Shown here piece after piece: positions 54,073 through 63,435 of a stretch of 64,000 nt of DNA. The stretch spans positions 193,501 to 257,500 of the forward strand of contig NZ_FOEJ01000001.1 in NCBI RefSeq assembly GCF_900110705.1. The letters run 5' to 3'. The first letter of the stretch is position 1. Each line of letters starts with the position of its first letter. Made by a program: the position numbers and the translations under genes. Source of the DNA: Loktanella sp. DSM 29012 (GTDB lineage Bacteria; Pseudomonadota; Alphaproteobacteria; Rhodobacterales; Rhodobacteraceae). The notes beneath the pieces were generated by a model. The model ran no database searches. It was not told where the DNA came from and saw nothing but the letters and a program-made list of their open reading frames with translations.

Positions 54073-54101
54073 ACATGGGGCGCGTATGCCGCTTGCGCAA
54101 C
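54073..54101 (-). promoter_or_regulatory. Candidate RpoH (sigma-32) promoter of hrcA-grpE
   Basis: On the minus strand GTTG (54101-54098), an 18-base spacer and CCCATGT (54079-54073). The same GTTG-N18 layout is found before dnaK. The -10 matches 6 of 7 to CYTATNT. It lies about 72 bases upstream of the hrcA ATG and overlaps the leader of the divergent rph gene. Confidence 0.4.
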
Positions 54102-54118
54102 CAAAAGGAGCTGACATC

Positions 54119-54826
54119 ATGCGCCCATCCGGCCGCGAGACCCACCAAATGCGTGACGTATCCATCGAAACCGGTGTGACCCGCCACGCCGAAGGAAGCT
54201 GCATGATCCGCATGGGCGACACGCATGTTCTATGTACTGCCACTGTCGATGAACGTGTACCATCATTTCTGAAAAATTCCGGACTCGGTTGGGTGACAGC
54301 CGAATATGGCATGCTGCCACGGGCAACGCATACTCGGATGCGCCGCGAGGCCAAGAACGGCCAATCCGGAAGAACACAGGAAATTCAAAGACTTATCGGA
54401 CGCAGCCTGCGTGCTGGCGTGGACCGGGTCGCATTGGGCGAACGCCAGATCCAGATTGACTGTGATGTGATCCAGGCCGATGGCGGGACCCGTTGCGCAT
54501 CGATCACGGGCGGCTGGGTTGCACTAAAACTGGCTGTGAACAAGCTGATGAAGGCAGGCCTGATCACGGCCGATCCGCTGGTCGATCCGGTTGCCGCGAT
54601 TTCTTGTGGTATCTACGCGGGGCAAGAGGTTCTGGACCTTGATTATCCCGAAGATTCCGAGGCCGGCGTTGACGGAAACTTTATCATGACAGCAGGCAAA
54701 TTGGTCGAAGTGCAGATGTCCGCCGAAGGTGCGACATTCACCCGCGGCCAGATGGACAAGCTGCTGGACCTGGCCGAGGCCGGGATCACGGACCTGCACC
54801 GCATCCAGATGGAGGCTGTCGCTTGA
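54119..54826 (+). CDS. rph: Ribonuclease PH
   Basis: 235 residues from the ATG at 54119 ([19 protein letters not shown]), preceded by AAAAGGAGCTGACATC. RNase PH trims tRNA 3' ends phosphorolytically. Signature blocks are [64 protein letters not shown] and [25 protein letters not shown]. It overlaps rdgB by four bases (TTGA). The rph-rdgB-hemW order is the usual one in alphaproteobacteria. Confidence 0.98.
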   Translation: MRPSGRETHQMRDVSIETGVTRHAEGSCMIRMGDTHVLCTATVDERVPSFLKNSGLGWVTAEYGMLPRATHTRMRREAKNGQSGRTQEIQRLIGRSLRAGVDRVALGERQIQIDCDVIQADGGTRCASITGGWVALKLAVNKLMKAGLITADPLVDPVAAISCGIYAGQEVLDLDYPEDSEAGVDGNFIMTAGKLVEVQMSAEGATFTRGQMDKLLDLAEAGITDLHRIQMEAVA

Positions 54827-55431
54827 GGCGGTTTGACGGACAACAGCTGGTGATCGCAACGCACAACACGGGCAAGCGGGACGAAATTGCCGACCTGCTG
54901 GCGCCTTACGGCGTGACGTTGACCAGCAATGCCGACCACGGACTGCCGGAACCGGAGGAGACCGAGGATAATTTCGTCGGTAACGCCCGGATCAAGGCCC
55001 ACGCTGCGGCCAAGGCGACGGGGCTGCCAGCGCTGGCCGATGACAGCGGTATCCAGATTGATGCGCTGGATGGTCAGCCCGGCGTCTATACGGCTGACTG
55101 GGCCGAAACACCGCAGGGGCGGGATTTCCAGATGGCCATGCGCCGCGCCCATGATGCGCTGGAGGCGGTCAATGCGCCAGAGCCTCGGACCGCAAGGTTT
55201 TGCTGCACATTGGTGCTGGCATGGCCTGACGGTCATGACGAAGTCTTTGAGGGCGTGATGGAGGGGCAGATCGTCTGGCCCGGACGCGGCGATCAGGGGC
55301 ATGGCTATGACCCGATCTTTTTGCCTGCTGGGTATACGCAGACGTTCGGTGAAATGGACCGCTGGGAAAAAAACCGCATCAGCCATCGCGCGGATGCGTT
55401 TCAAAAACTGATGGCCGGCTGTTTTGCCTGA
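54823..55431 (+). CDS. rdgB: XTP/dITP diphosphatase (RdgB/HAM1)
   Basis: 202 residues. It hydrolyses non-canonical purine nucleotides such as dITP and XTP. The start is TTG at 54823, with GGAGG seven bases upstream, and it overlaps the rph stop in TTGA. Motifs: [14 protein letters not shown] at the N-terminus, [23 protein letters not shown] near 68, [25 protein letters not shown] near 150 and [10 protein letters not shown] near 187. No ATG is near enough to serve as an alternative start. Confidence 0.97.
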   Translation: MRRFDGQQLVIATHNTGKRDEIADLLAPYGVTLTSNADHGLPEPEETEDNFVGNARIKAHAAAKATGLPALADDSGIQIDALDGQPGVYTADWAETPQGRDFQMAMRRAHDALEAVNAPEPRTARFCCTLVLAWPDGHDEVFEGVMEGQIVWPGRGDQGHGYDPIFLPAGYTQTFGEMDRWEKNRISHRADAFQKLMAGCFA

Positions 55432-56581
55432 AGACTGGCGCCTCGGCGGATTCGGGCTGTATCTGCATTGGCCGTTCTGTCAGGCCAAATGTCCCTATTG
55501 CGATTTCAACAGTCATGTCACGGCGAACGTGGATCAGGACCGTTGGGGCCGGGCCTATGTCAGTGAAATTCGGCGGCTTGGGGCCGAAACCGAAGGCCGC
55601 GTGTTACAATCCGTTTTCTTTGGTGGTGGCACACCGTCCCTGATGTCGGTTTCACTGGTTGATACGATCATGCGGGAAATCCGCGCGACCTGGCCCATCG
55701 CGAATGACATCGAAGTCACGCTGGAGGCGAACCCAACCTCGACCGAGGCGGACCGTTTTCGTGGGTATCGCGACGCTGGTGTGAGCAGGGTTTCCCTCGG
55801 CGTCCAGGCGTTGAATGACCACGATCTGCGCAGGCTTGGGCGCATGCACAGCGCCGCAGAGGCCATGACGGCGTTCCATGTCGCGCGTGACACGTTCGAA
55901 CGAGTCAGCTTTGATCTGATCTATGCCCGGCAGGACCAGACCCTGAACCAATGGAAAACGGAACTGACCACGGCATTGGACATGGCTGTCGATCATCTGT
56001 CCCTCTATCAATTGACGATCGAGGACGGCACTGTTTTCGGGCAGCGCGATGCGCTGGGGCAGTTGAAGGGACTACCGGACGACGATCTGGGGGCGGACAT
56101 GTATTTTGCGACACAGGAAATCTGTGCCGCTGCAGGGTTCGTCGGCTATGAGACGTCAAACCACGCCCGGCCGGGCGCAGAAAGCACGCACAACCGGATC
56201 TATTGGCAGTCGGGCGATTATGTCGGGATCGGGCCCGGTGCGCAGGGCCGACTGACACGTGATGGGCACCGATGGGGCACGGCGACACCGCTTGCCCCCG
56301 GAGCCTGGCTGAACCAGGTCGAAAAAGAGGGCCACGGCGAAGACCCACGCGAACAGATCAGCCGCGCTGACGCACTGACTGAATTGCTGTTGATGGGGCT
56401 TCGGTTGGCAGATGGCCTGGATCGTGATCGACTGGCCGCCGCAGGCTATCAAAACGGCAATGCACAAGAGAGAGAGCTGGCCGCGCTGGACCTGATCGCA
56501 AAAGACCCCGCACGGTTGCGGGTCACACCCGCAGGACGCCCGGTGTTGAACGGTGTCCTGCGGGCGCTATTGGCAGATTAG
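55424..56581 (+). CDS. hemW: Radical SAM haem chaperone HemW (formerly coproporphyrinogen oxidase-like)
   Basis: 385 residues. The start is TTG at 55424, inside the last eight bases of rdgB; no ATG precedes the conserved GFGLYLHWPFCQAKCPYCDFNSHV. The iron-sulfur motif CxxxCxxC is there (C-QAK-C-PY-C), near residues 19-26. SVFFGGGTPSLMS near 65 and YETSNHARPGAESTHNRIYW near 245 are family blocks. The catalytic residues of true HemN are not established here, so it is named as a haem chaperone. It ends in TTAG, overlapping the parB stop. Confidence 0.95.
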   Translation: MPEDWRLGGFGLYLHWPFCQAKCPYCDFNSHVTANVDQDRWGRAYVSEIRRLGAETEGRVLQSVFFGGGTPSLMSVSLVDTIMREIRATWPIANDIEVTLEANPTSTEADRFRGYRDAGVSRVSLGVQALNDHDLRRLGRMHSAAEAMTAFHVARDTFERVSFDLIYARQDQTLNQWKTELTTALDMAVDHLSLYQLTIEDGTVFGQRDALGQLKGLPDDDLGADMYFATQEICAAAGFVGYETSNHARPGAESTHNRIYWQSGDYVGIGPGAQGRLTRDGHRWGTATPLAPGAWLNQVEKEGHGEDPREQISRADALTELLLMGLRLADGLDRDRLAAAGYQNGNAQERELAALDLIAKDPARLRVTPAGRPVLNGVLRALLAD

Positions 56582-57465
56582 CTGCCCGCCAGTTGCCGCA
56601 TGAGATCATCCAACTGGTTCAGATCGCGGTAACGGATCGTCATTTTACCGCTTTCCTGCCCGGCATCCTGATCAATGTTCACCTGCATGTTAATGGCAGC
56701 CGACAGTTCTCTTTCGAGTGCGACAGTATCGGCGTCCTTTCGGGATTTCTGACGTGGCCGCGCGGCCTTTTCGTCAGTCTCCGGTTTCTTGCTCAGCCGC
56801 TCTGCATCCCGGACAGACAAACCCTTGGAAATGATCTGCCGCGCGAGGTCTGTCGCCTTGGGGTGACCAACCAATGTCCGTGCATGGCCAGCCGTCAGTT
56901 TGCCAGACCCAAGCCAATCCAGAACATCGTCCGGCAACGACAGGAGCCGCATCTGATTTGCGATGTGGCTGCGGCTCTTGCCCAAGGCGGAGGCAAGCTG
57001 TTCCTGCGTGTGCCCGAACCGGTTCATCAGCTGCCGGTAACCGGCCGCCTCATCGACCGGATTCAGATCAGCACGCTGAATGTTTTCGATGATCGCGATC
57101 TCAAGAACTTCGGTATCGTTGAATTCACGGATCAGAACCGGGATGTCGTGGCGGTTAGCCATCTGGGATGCGCGCCAACGGCGTTCACCGGCGACGATCT
57201 GGTATTGATCCGTCGTGCCAGGTTGAATGCGCACGATCAAAGGCTGGATAACGCCTTTTTCCTTAATAGATTCAGATAGTTCCGCGAGCGCGTTATCGTC
57301 GAAGGTGCGCCGGGGCTGATCAGGATTGGGGTGAACGCTCTCGATCGGGACATAGAGGTCCGGACGCGGGGCAGCCCGTTCCGTATCGGACTGAACTGGC
57401 TGAACATCCGCCATCAATGCAGAAAGACCGCGGCCCAAACCACGGGTTTTCGGGGGTTGGGACAT
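56578..57465 (-). CDS. parB: Chromosome partitioning protein ParB
   Basis: 295 residues. ParB binds parS and spreads to form the partition complex. Near residue 5 GLGRGLSALMADV is the ParA-activating N-terminus. The ParB/Spo0J CTP-binding region includes IESVHPNPDQPRRTFDDNALAELSESIKEKGVIQPLIVR and GERRWRASQMA. The helix-turn-helix is in RADLNPVDEAAGYRQLMNRFGHTQEQLASALGKSRSHIANQMRLLSLPDDV near 140. The C-terminus is the dimerisation domain. Two perfect parS sites are at 58849-58864 and 60741-60756. It overlaps parA by one base (TGATG). Confidence 0.98.
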   Translation of the reverse strand: MSQPPKTRGLGRGLSALMADVQPVQSDTERAAPRPDLYVPIESVHPNPDQPRRTFDDNALAELSESIKEKGVIQPLIVRIQPGTTDQYQIVAGERRWRASQMANRHDIPVLIREFNDTEVLEIAIIENIQRADLNPVDEAAGYRQLMNRFGHTQEQLASALGKSRSHIANQMRLLSLPDDVLDWLGSGKLTAGHARTLVGHPKATDLARQIISKGLSVRDAERLSKKPETDEKAARPRQKSRKDADTVALERELSAAINMQVNIDQDAGQESGKMTIRYRDLNQLDDLMRQLAGS

Positions 57466-58283
57466 CAGCTGACCTTTCTGAGTTGCGATTTGGTTTGTGA
57501 CAAAACCTCGGCTGCCAGTTCGCGGTAGGCTTGGCTACCTGCGGATTGGCTGTCGTAGGAAAGTGCGGGCATCGCAAATGAGGGTGCCTCGCTCAGGCGC
57601 ACATTACGTGGAATCACGGTCTCGAACACCAAGCCACCCAAATTGTCGCGCGCATCCGCCTCGACCTGTTGCGACAGGTTGTTGCGGCGGTCGTACATCG
57701 TCAAAACGACGCCTTCGATCCGCAACGCCTTGTTTGCGGATTGGCGGACTTCGCGGATGGTCAGCATGAGCTGCGACAGGCCCTCAAGCGCGAAAAATTC
57801 GCTTTGCAATGGCACGATTACCGAATGTGCGGCAACCATGGCATTCACTGTCAGGATATTCAGTGACGGCGGGCAATCAATCAGCACGAAATCAAAGCCC
57901 ATCGCGTCCATCGGCAGCTGTCGCAGCGCATCAAATAACAGAAAGCTGCGTTTTTCGTTTGAAATGAGTTCGATATCGGCGGAACTCAGGTCAGTTGTCG
58001 CGGGGATGATCGACAGATTTTTGACCGTCGTCGCTTGAATCGCTTGATCTGGCAGGGCGTCGCCCAAAATGAAATCATAGGTCGTCACCTGACGCGCGTA
58101 GGGCGACACACCCAAACCCGTGGACGCATTGCCCTGCGGGTCAAGGTCGATCAACAGCACCTTCTGCCCTACTTCTGCCAAGGCCGCACCAAGATTGATC
58201 GTCGTGGTCGTCTTGCCAACGCCGCCTTTTTGGTTTGCGACGGCAATGATCTTTGCGCTTTTGCCGGGAATTGCATCAGGCAC
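57465..58283 (-). CDS. parA: Chromosome partitioning ATPase ParA
   Basis: 272 residues. It uses a GTG start at 58283, eight bases inside the end of rsmG; there is no ATG before the conserved IIAVANQKGGVGKTTTTINLGAALAEVG. The deviant Walker A motif is KGGVGKTT near residue 19; LLIDLDPQGNASTGLG and DFVLIDCPPSLNILTVNAMVAAHSVIVPLQSEFFALEGLSQL complete the MinD/ParA family. It moves the ParB-bound origin. Transcribed with rsmG and parB, the canonical alphaproteobacterial order. Confidence 0.98.
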   Translation of the reverse strand: MPDAIPGKSAKIIAVANQKGGVGKTTTTINLGAALAEVGQKVLLIDLDPQGNASTGLGVSPYARQVTTYDFILGDALPDQAIQATTVKNLSIIPATTDLSSADIELISNEKRSFLLFDALRQLPMDAMGFDFVLIDCPPSLNILTVNAMVAAHSVIVPLQSEFFALEGLSQLMLTIREVRQSANKALRIEGVVLTMYDRRNNLSQQVEADARDNLGGLVFETVIPRNVRLSEAPSFAMPALSYDSQSAGSQAYRELAAEVLSQTKSQLRKVS

Positions 58284-58896
58284 GGGAAATGTCCTTTATG
58301 ACAAGTATTTGCGCAGCCGGGTCGGTCTGACTGACAGTGGCATCACAGGAAAATTGCCACGATTTACGCGCTGCCGCAACTTCAGCTTGGGCTGACTGCC
58401 CTTTTGGAAAAATTGCGACGCCAGACGGCTCTAGCAACTGCGCGGCAAACCCCAGCAAATCAGTCAATGGTGCAAGCGCACGCGCCGTAACGCATTTCGC
58501 CCTGACAGCTGTCGTATCGGTGATCCGCTCTGCAAAAACATCGACATTGAGGTCAAAGGTGCGTGCAGCTGTCCGCAAAAACGCAGCCTTGCGCTGATCG
58601 CTTTCGATCAGCTGAATGCGCATTGCCGGTCGTTGTGTCTTGGCTGCGATAGCAATGACGACGCCTGGAAATCCACCGCCACTGCCGATGTCTGTGAGGG
58701 TATCGCAGTGCTCGGGAACATGGGGCAACAATTGCAGGCTATCCTGAATATGCCGGGTCCAGATGTCCGATACTTGTGAACGCGCGACCAGATTGATCTT
58801 GGCGTTCCATTTTAACAACAATGCGCTGAACTGCTCGAGGGTGAGCAGTGTTTCACGTGAAACATCTGATGAAAGTGCACGGCGTTCAACTGACAC
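58276..58896 (-). CDS. rsmG: 16S rRNA (guanine(527)-N7)-methyltransferase RsmG
   Basis: 206 residues. I chose the GTG at 58896 because GAGG lies seven bases upstream and it overlaps the mnmG stop by 11 bases; an upstream GTG at 58926 sits inside mnmG. SAM motif [15 protein letters not shown] is near residue 62, preceded by [29 protein letters not shown]. The peptide VSRET near residue 12 is encoded by the embedded parS (58849-58864), a known habit of this gene. Part of mnmE-mnmG-rsmG-parA-parB. Confidence 0.95.
   Translation of the reverse strand: MSVERRALSSDVSRETLLTLEQFSALLLKWNAKINLVARSQVSDIWTRHIQDSLQLLPHVPEHCDTLTDIGSGGGFPGVVIAIAAKTQRPAMRIQLIESDQRKAAFLRTAARTFDLNVDVFAERITDTTAVRAKCVTARALAPLTDLLGFAAQLLEPSGVAIFPKGQSAQAEVAAARKSWQFSCDATVSQTDPAAQILVIKDISRA
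58849..58864. promoter_or_regulatory. parS centromere site inside rsmG
   Basis: Perfect 16-bp palindrome TGTTTCACGTGAAACA, the widely conserved ParB-binding parS sequence. It lies in the rsmG coding region about 570 bases upstream of the parA start and encodes part of VSRET. The second copy is 1.9 kb away. Confidence 0.95.
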
Positions 58897-60757
58897 GCCG
58901 TACCTCTTCCCTGCGCAACGCGCCACGGATCAGCAGCATCGCTGCAGGTGTCATACCTTCTAGGACCAAGCATTCATGAAGGTTTTGCGGTTGTGCCCTC
59001 GCCAATTTCAGTTTCAATTCATTCGAGAGGCCAGCCAGCCCTTGAAAAGAAAAACCGGCGGGAATGACTGTCGCTTCTGCTTCTTTCAAAGCGTCAATGT
59101 CACGTTGTTGACGTTTTGCATAAGGCGCGTAAAGGGCGTCATTCCGGACCTGCTGACCGATTTCATCGGGTATCTGATCAAGAGAAGCATCAAGCGATTT
59201 GACCTTTGGAAAATCGCAGTCCGCAAGACCCAGCGCCTCGTGTGCGGTTCGCGCAGGACCGTCCGCTGCGACATTTACCCCCTGCCCTGCCAATTCCCGC
59301 GCCGAGACCTTGACCGAGGTCAGCACGTTCAATGCTGTTTCAATCTGATCAAGTTTTTTGGAAAATCTGTCCCAACGCCGATCATCAACGAGGGAAAGCA
59401 TGCGCCCAGTCGGCGTCAATCGACGGTCTGCATTATCTGCACGCAACAGCAGCCGAAATTCTGCCCGCGACGTGAACATCCGATAGGGTTCCGTGACACC
59501 CTTGGTGATCAGATCATCAATCATGACGCCAATATAGGAATCACTACGACTGAAACTGAACCCATCCAGACCTTGTGCCTGCCGGGCAGCGTTCAAGCCA
59601 GCGACAAGCCCCTGTGCGGCGGCCTCTTCGTATCCGGTTGTGCCGTTGATCTGTCCTGCAAGATACAGGCCGGGGCATGCCTTCAGAGCCAGCGCACTTG
59701 AAAGGCTTTGGGGATCCACAAAATCATATTCAATCGCGTAGCCAGGTTGCAGGATCTCTGCATTTTCCAGCCCAGCGATCGAGTGAACATAATCGGCCTG
59801 AACATCCTCCGGCAATGAAGTACTGATGCCGTTGGGATAGACCACGTCCGACGTAAGTCCTTCAGGTTCTAAAAAGATTTGATGCGAATCCTTCTCGGCG
59901 AAACGCACGACCTTGTCCTCGATCGACGGGCAATAACGGGGTCCAACACCGTCGATGTGACCACCGTACATCGCTGAACGTCCGATATTCTTGCGGATAA
60001 TATCGTGCGTCGCCGCATTGGTATGCGTGATCCCGCAGGCAACCTGCTGAACTGACAAATGGTCACTCAGAAATGAAAACAACGACGGAACATCGTCCGC
60101 ATGTTGCTGTTCTAGTTGATCCCACTTGATGGATGATGATTTCAGCCGGGGTGGCGTACCAGTCTTGAGTCGCCCGATTGGCAAATCAAGCGATCGCAAT
60201 TGTTCGGACATCCGCATGGATGCGGCATCGCCCATCCGCCCACTCGGATAGGACGTGTCACCAATATGGATGAGCCCCCCGAGGAACGTGCCCGTGGTCA
60301 AAACAACAGCGGACGCTAGAACCGTGCTATCATCAGCCAACATCACTCCGGCGGTGCGTCCGCCATCCATAACCAAGGACGCGACCTCGGCTTCAATCAC
60401 CTGAAGCCCTTGCTGCGATGTCATGATCCGTTGCATGGCACGTCGATACAGGACACGGTCCGATTGCGTACGCGGTCCCTGAACAGCCGGCCCCTTCGTA
60501 CGATTCAGCAGTCGGAATTGGATCCCGGATTCGTCGGCAGCAAGACCCATTGCACCGCCAAGTGCGTCGATCTCTCGTACCAGATGGCCTTTACCCAGAC
60601 CACCGATCGCCGGGTTGCACGACATCACACCAATATCAGACATTTTCATAGTAATCAACGCAGTCGAAGCACCCGCCCTCGCAGATGCAAGAGCAGCTTC
60701 ACAGCCGGCATGACCACCACCGACCACAACAACATCAAAATGTTTCACGTGAAACAT
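58886..60757 (-). CDS. mnmG: tRNA uridine-5-carboxymethylaminomethyl(34) synthesis protein MnmG
   Basis: 623 residues from the ATG at 60757, one base after the mnmE stop; GGAAAGTAGG precedes it. MnmG with MnmE makes the cmnm5U34 modification on tRNA. The FAD-binding start is [23 protein letters not shown]. Typical blocks are [26 protein letters not shown] near 45, [40 protein letters not shown] near 405 and a helical C-terminus. The first residues MFHVKH are dictated by the embedded parS. Bases are visibly less GC-rich than in the left part of the window. Confidence 0.98.
   Translation of the reverse strand: MFHVKHFDVVVVGGGHAGCEAALASARAGASTALITMKMSDIGVMSCNPAIGGLGKGHLVREIDALGGAMGLAADESGIQFRLLNRTKGPAVQGPRTQSDRVLYRRAMQRIMTSQQGLQVIEAEVASLVMDGGRTAGVMLADDSTVLASAVVLTTGTFLGGLIHIGDTSYPSGRMGDAASMRMSEQLRSLDLPIGRLKTGTPPRLKSSSIKWDQLEQQHADDVPSLFSFLSDHLSVQQVACGITHTNAATHDIIRKNIGRSAMYGGHIDGVGPRYCPSIEDKVVRFAEKDSHQIFLEPEGLTSDVVYPNGISTSLPEDVQADYVHSIAGLENAEILQPGYAIEYDFVDPQSLSSALALKACPGLYLAGQINGTTGYEEAAAQGLVAGLNAARQAQGLDGFSFSRSDSYIGVMIDDLITKGVTEPYRMFTSRAEFRLLLRADNADRRLTPTGRMLSLVDDRRWDRFSKKLDQIETALNVLTSVKVSARELAGQGVNVAADGPARTAHEALGLADCDFPKVKSLDASLDQIPDEIGQQVRNDALYAPYAKRQQRDIDALKEAEATVIPAGFSFQGLAGLSNELKLKLARAQPQNLHECLVLEGMTPAAMLLIRGALRREEVRRVS
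60741..60756. promoter_or_regulatory. parS centromere site at the mnmG start
   Basis: Perfect TGTTTCACGTGAAACA. On the minus strand it begins with the second base of the mnmG start codon and encodes the residues after Met (FHVKH). Its position at the mnmE/mnmG boundary means ParB binding could affect mnmG expression. Confidence 0.95.
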
Positions 60758-60758
60758 C

Positions 60759-62021
60759 CTACTTTCCAATACAAAAACTGGAGAAAATTTCGCCAAGGAG
60801 GTCCTCTACATCTACCCTCCCCACAATGCTGTCAAGCGATCTGACCGCGCTGCGCAATTCCTCTGCCAACAGGTCGACAGGCAAGCCCAGTGCCATCTGG
60901 TCCTCAGCGTGGTTCAACTGATCAAGCGTTGAAATCATCTGCCTGCGGTGTCGTTCGCGGATCGCCAGACCAGCATTGGCTGATCGACTGCTCAACTCTT
61001 GACCGATTTGGCGGATCATTTCCGACACACCGTCCCCAGTCAAACCTGAAACACCCCCTGCAGCGGACGATTTTCCGACCAAAACCAGATCGGTTGGCTG
61101 TCGCGGAAACGGTGTTGTTTGTCCATCTTCTGACAGGAAAACCCTAAGATCAGCATTTTCAGCGCGCTGACGCGCCAGATCGACACCCATCTTCTCGACG
61201 ATGTCGTCAGTATCCCGAATGCCGGCGGTATCGAGGAGCGTGACAGGCAGCCCCGAAATTTCCATCCGGACTTCGATCACGTCGCGAGTGGTGCCAGCAA
61301 TTTCAGATGTGATTGCGGCGTTCCGCCCTGCCAACCTGTTTAATAACGTCGATTTTCCGATATTCGGTGGTCCGACAATAGCGACCTCAAAGCCTGTGCG
61401 CACACGCTCGGCGGCAAAAGATCCGGCAATCTGCTTTTCAAGGCCGGATTTGACCCCCACCAAGAGTTGCCTCACCTCCGGGTAGACGTCGACCGGCACC
61501 TCTTCATCAACGAAATCAATCGTTGCCTCGATCAGCGCGGCAGCGCGGATCAGGTTTTGACGCCACCCCTCGGCAAGCTGACCAAGCTCGCCGCTAAAGA
61601 CCCGCACAGCCTGTTTGCGTTGGGCCTCGGTCTCGGCATCAATGAGATCGGCCAACCCTTCGACCTGGGCGAGGTCAAGACAACCGTTTTCCAGCGCGCG
61701 CCGGGTAAAATCACCGGGACCGGCTGGCACTGCGCCCAACGACGCTAACCGGGAATTTACCGCAGCGATGATCGCAGTGCTGCCGTGGCAATGAAGTTCG
61801 ATGACATCTTCACCCGTAAAGCTGTGACCGCGCGCAAACCGAAGCACCAAGGCTTCGTCCAGCAGGACGCCGTCGGCATCAACCAGACGACGCAATCCAC
61901 GTTTTTCTGGGACGTTTGCCATCAGGCCAGATGCGACAGCGACCGCATCTGGTCCCGAAATACGGATCACGGATACGCCTGCCCTCCCCGGTGCGGACGC
62001 CAAGGCGAAGATCGTATCCAT
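60759..62021 (-). CDS. mnmE: tRNA modification GTPase MnmE
   Basis: 420 residues. It works with MnmG in tRNA wobble uridine modification. The N-terminal folate-binding-like domain starts [24 protein letters not shown]. The G domain shows [31 protein letters not shown] near 216 and [15 protein letters not shown] near 260. The G4 motif here is unclear (LVLVGKSSA rather than NKxD). The C-terminus CIGK is the conserved CxGK box. No gap before mnmG, and 19 bases from rho. Confidence 0.97.
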   Translation of the reverse strand: MDTIFALASAPGRAGVSVIRISGPDAVAVASGLMANVPEKRGLRRLVDADGVLLDEALVLRFARGHSFTGEDVIELHCHGSTAIIAAVNSRLASLGAVPAGPGDFTRRALENGCLDLAQVEGLADLIDAETEAQRKQAVRVFSGELGQLAEGWRQNLIRAAALIEATIDFVDEEVPVDVYPEVRQLLVGVKSGLEKQIAGSFAAERVRTGFEVAIVGPPNIGKSTLLNRLAGRNAAITSEIAGTTRDVIEVRMEISGLPVTLLDTAGIRDTDDIVEKMGVDLARQRAENADLRVFLSEDGQTTPFPRQPTDLVLVGKSSAAGGVSGLTGDGVSEMIRQIGQELSSRSANAGLAIRERHRRQMISTLDQLNHAEDQMALGLPVDLLAEELRSAVRSLDSIVGRVDVEDLLGEIFSSFCIGK

Positions 62022-62040
62022 ATATAACCCCTTGATAAGG

Positions 62041-63315
62041 CTACGTATTCATAGAATCAAAGAAGTCCGAGTTCGTCTTTGTCTGCTTCAACTTGCCAAT
62101 CAGGAACTCAATGGCATCCGTGGTGCCCATCGGATTCAGGATGCGGCGCAAGACATAGGTTTTCGCCAGATCTGACTTTTCGACCAACAGCTCTTCCTTG
62201 CGAGTGCCGGATTTGAGGATATCCATCGCAGGGAATACGCGCTTGTCTGCAACCTTGCGGTCCAGCACGATTTCCGAGTTACCCGTGCCCTTGAATTCCT
62301 CAAAGATCACTTCGTCCATCCGGCTACCGGTATCGATCAGCGCGGTTGCGATGATGGTCAGCGACCCACCCTCTTCGATGTTGCGGGCAGCACCAAAGAA
62401 ACGTTTGGGGCGTTGCAATGCGTTGGCGTCCACACCACCCGTCAGCACCTTGCCGGACGATGGCACGGTCGTGTTGAATGCACGGCCCAGGCGCGTGATC
62501 GAATCCAGCAGAATGACCACGTCGCGCTTGTGCTCGACCAGGCGCTTGGCCTTTTCGATCACCATTTCAGACACGGCAACGTGGCGCGTCGCAGGTTCGT
62601 CGAATGTCGAAGATACGACCTCGCCTTTGACGGACCGTTGCATGTCGGTAACTTCCTCGGGGCGTTCGTCGATCAGCAGAACGATCAGATAGCACTCTGG
62701 ATGATTGCGTTCGATCGAATGGGCGATGTTCTGCAACAGCACCGTCTTACCCGTGCGCGGCGGTGCCACGATAAGCGATCGTTGCCCTTTGCCGATGGGT
62801 GACACCAGGTCGATGATCCGCGCCGACCGATCCTTCTTGTCGTGCTCGCTGTCGACTTCCATCTTCAGGCGCTCGTCGGGATACAGCGGCGTCAGGTTGT
62901 CGAATGCAACCTTGTGCTTGGTCTTTTCGGGATCTTCAAAGTTGATCTTTTCGACCGTCTTCAGCGCGAAGTAGCGCTCGTTGTCATTGGGCTCTTTCAT
63001 CGTGCCCTCGACGGTGTCGCCGGTGCGCAGCGAATACTGACGGATCATCTCGGGCGAGACATAGATATCATCGGGACCCGGCAGATAGTTTGCCTCGGGC
63101 GACCGCAGGAACCCGAAACCGTCCTGCAAAACCTCCAGCACGCCGTCGCCGCCGATCAGCCACTCCTCGTCAGCCCGTTCGCGCAGAATGGCGAACATCA
63201 TGTCGCCCTTGCGCATGGTGGATGCGTTCTCGATCTCAAGCTCTTCTGCCATGGACAACAGGTCCTTGGGGCTTTGTGCCTTGAGATCGGCGAGGTTCAG
63301 ACGGTGTTCGGACAT
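62041..63315 (-). CDS. rho: Transcription termination factor Rho
   Basis: 424 residues from the ATG at 63315 ([16 protein letters not shown]); an in-frame TTG two codons upstream is less likely. The N-terminal RNA-binding domain includes the cold-shock-like [27 protein letters not shown]. The ATPase has [21 protein letters not shown] near 175 (Walker A), [61 protein letters not shown] near 258-318, including Q and R loops. A leader of about 80 bases with a hairpin precedes it. Confidence 0.99.
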   Translation of the reverse strand: MSEHRLNLADLKAQSPKDLLSMAEELEIENASTMRKGDMMFAILRERADEEWLIGGDGVLEVLQDGFGFLRSPEANYLPGPDDIYVSPEMIRQYSLRTGDTVEGTMKEPNDNERYFALKTVEKINFEDPEKTKHKVAFDNLTPLYPDERLKMEVDSEHDKKDRSARIIDLVSPIGKGQRSLIVAPPRTGKTVLLQNIAHSIERNHPECYLIVLLIDERPEEVTDMQRSVKGEVVSSTFDEPATRHVAVSEMVIEKAKRLVEHKRDVVILLDSITRLGRAFNTTVPSSGKVLTGGVDANALQRPKRFFGAARNIEEGGSLTIIATALIDTGSRMDEVIFEEFKGTGNSEIVLDRKVADKRVFPAMDILKSGTRKEELLVEKSDLAKTYVLRRILNPMGTTDAIEFLIGKLKQTKTNSDFFDSMNT

Positions 63316-63329
63316 GTGCAAGGTTCCAG

Positions 63330-63347
63330 ACGCCAGCGCACTGGCGT
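63330..63347 (-). promoter_or_regulatory. Hairpin in the rho leader
   Basis: ACGCCAG/CTGGCGT, a perfect 7-bp stem with a 4-base loop, ending 14 bases upstream of the rho ATG. Another short repeat (GCCCG TC CGGGC) lies just before it. rho genes are commonly autoregulated through their leaders, so this may be a control element. Confidence 0.45.
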
Positions 63348-63400
63348 TTCAAAAAGATCAGACTGGGAAAGCGGGATGCCCGGACGGGCGCGCTGCGCGG

Positions 63401-63429
63401 CAGTTAAGCGCAGCACCCCGAAAAGTCAA
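63401..63429 (-). promoter_or_regulatory. Candidate sigma-70 promoter of rho
   Basis: On the minus strand TTGACT (63429-63424), a 17-base spacer and TAACTG (63406-63401). The -35 is five of six and the -10 is three of six. It lies in the 120-base gap after hemJ and would give an 80-base leader. Confidence 0.5.
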
Positions 63430-63435
63430 CGCAGA

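Noticed and set aside
54002-54118. CIRCE element for HrcA in the hrcA/rph gap
   Set aside because: No TTAGCACTC-N9-GAGTGCTAA pattern or close variant is present; the same is true upstream of dnaK.
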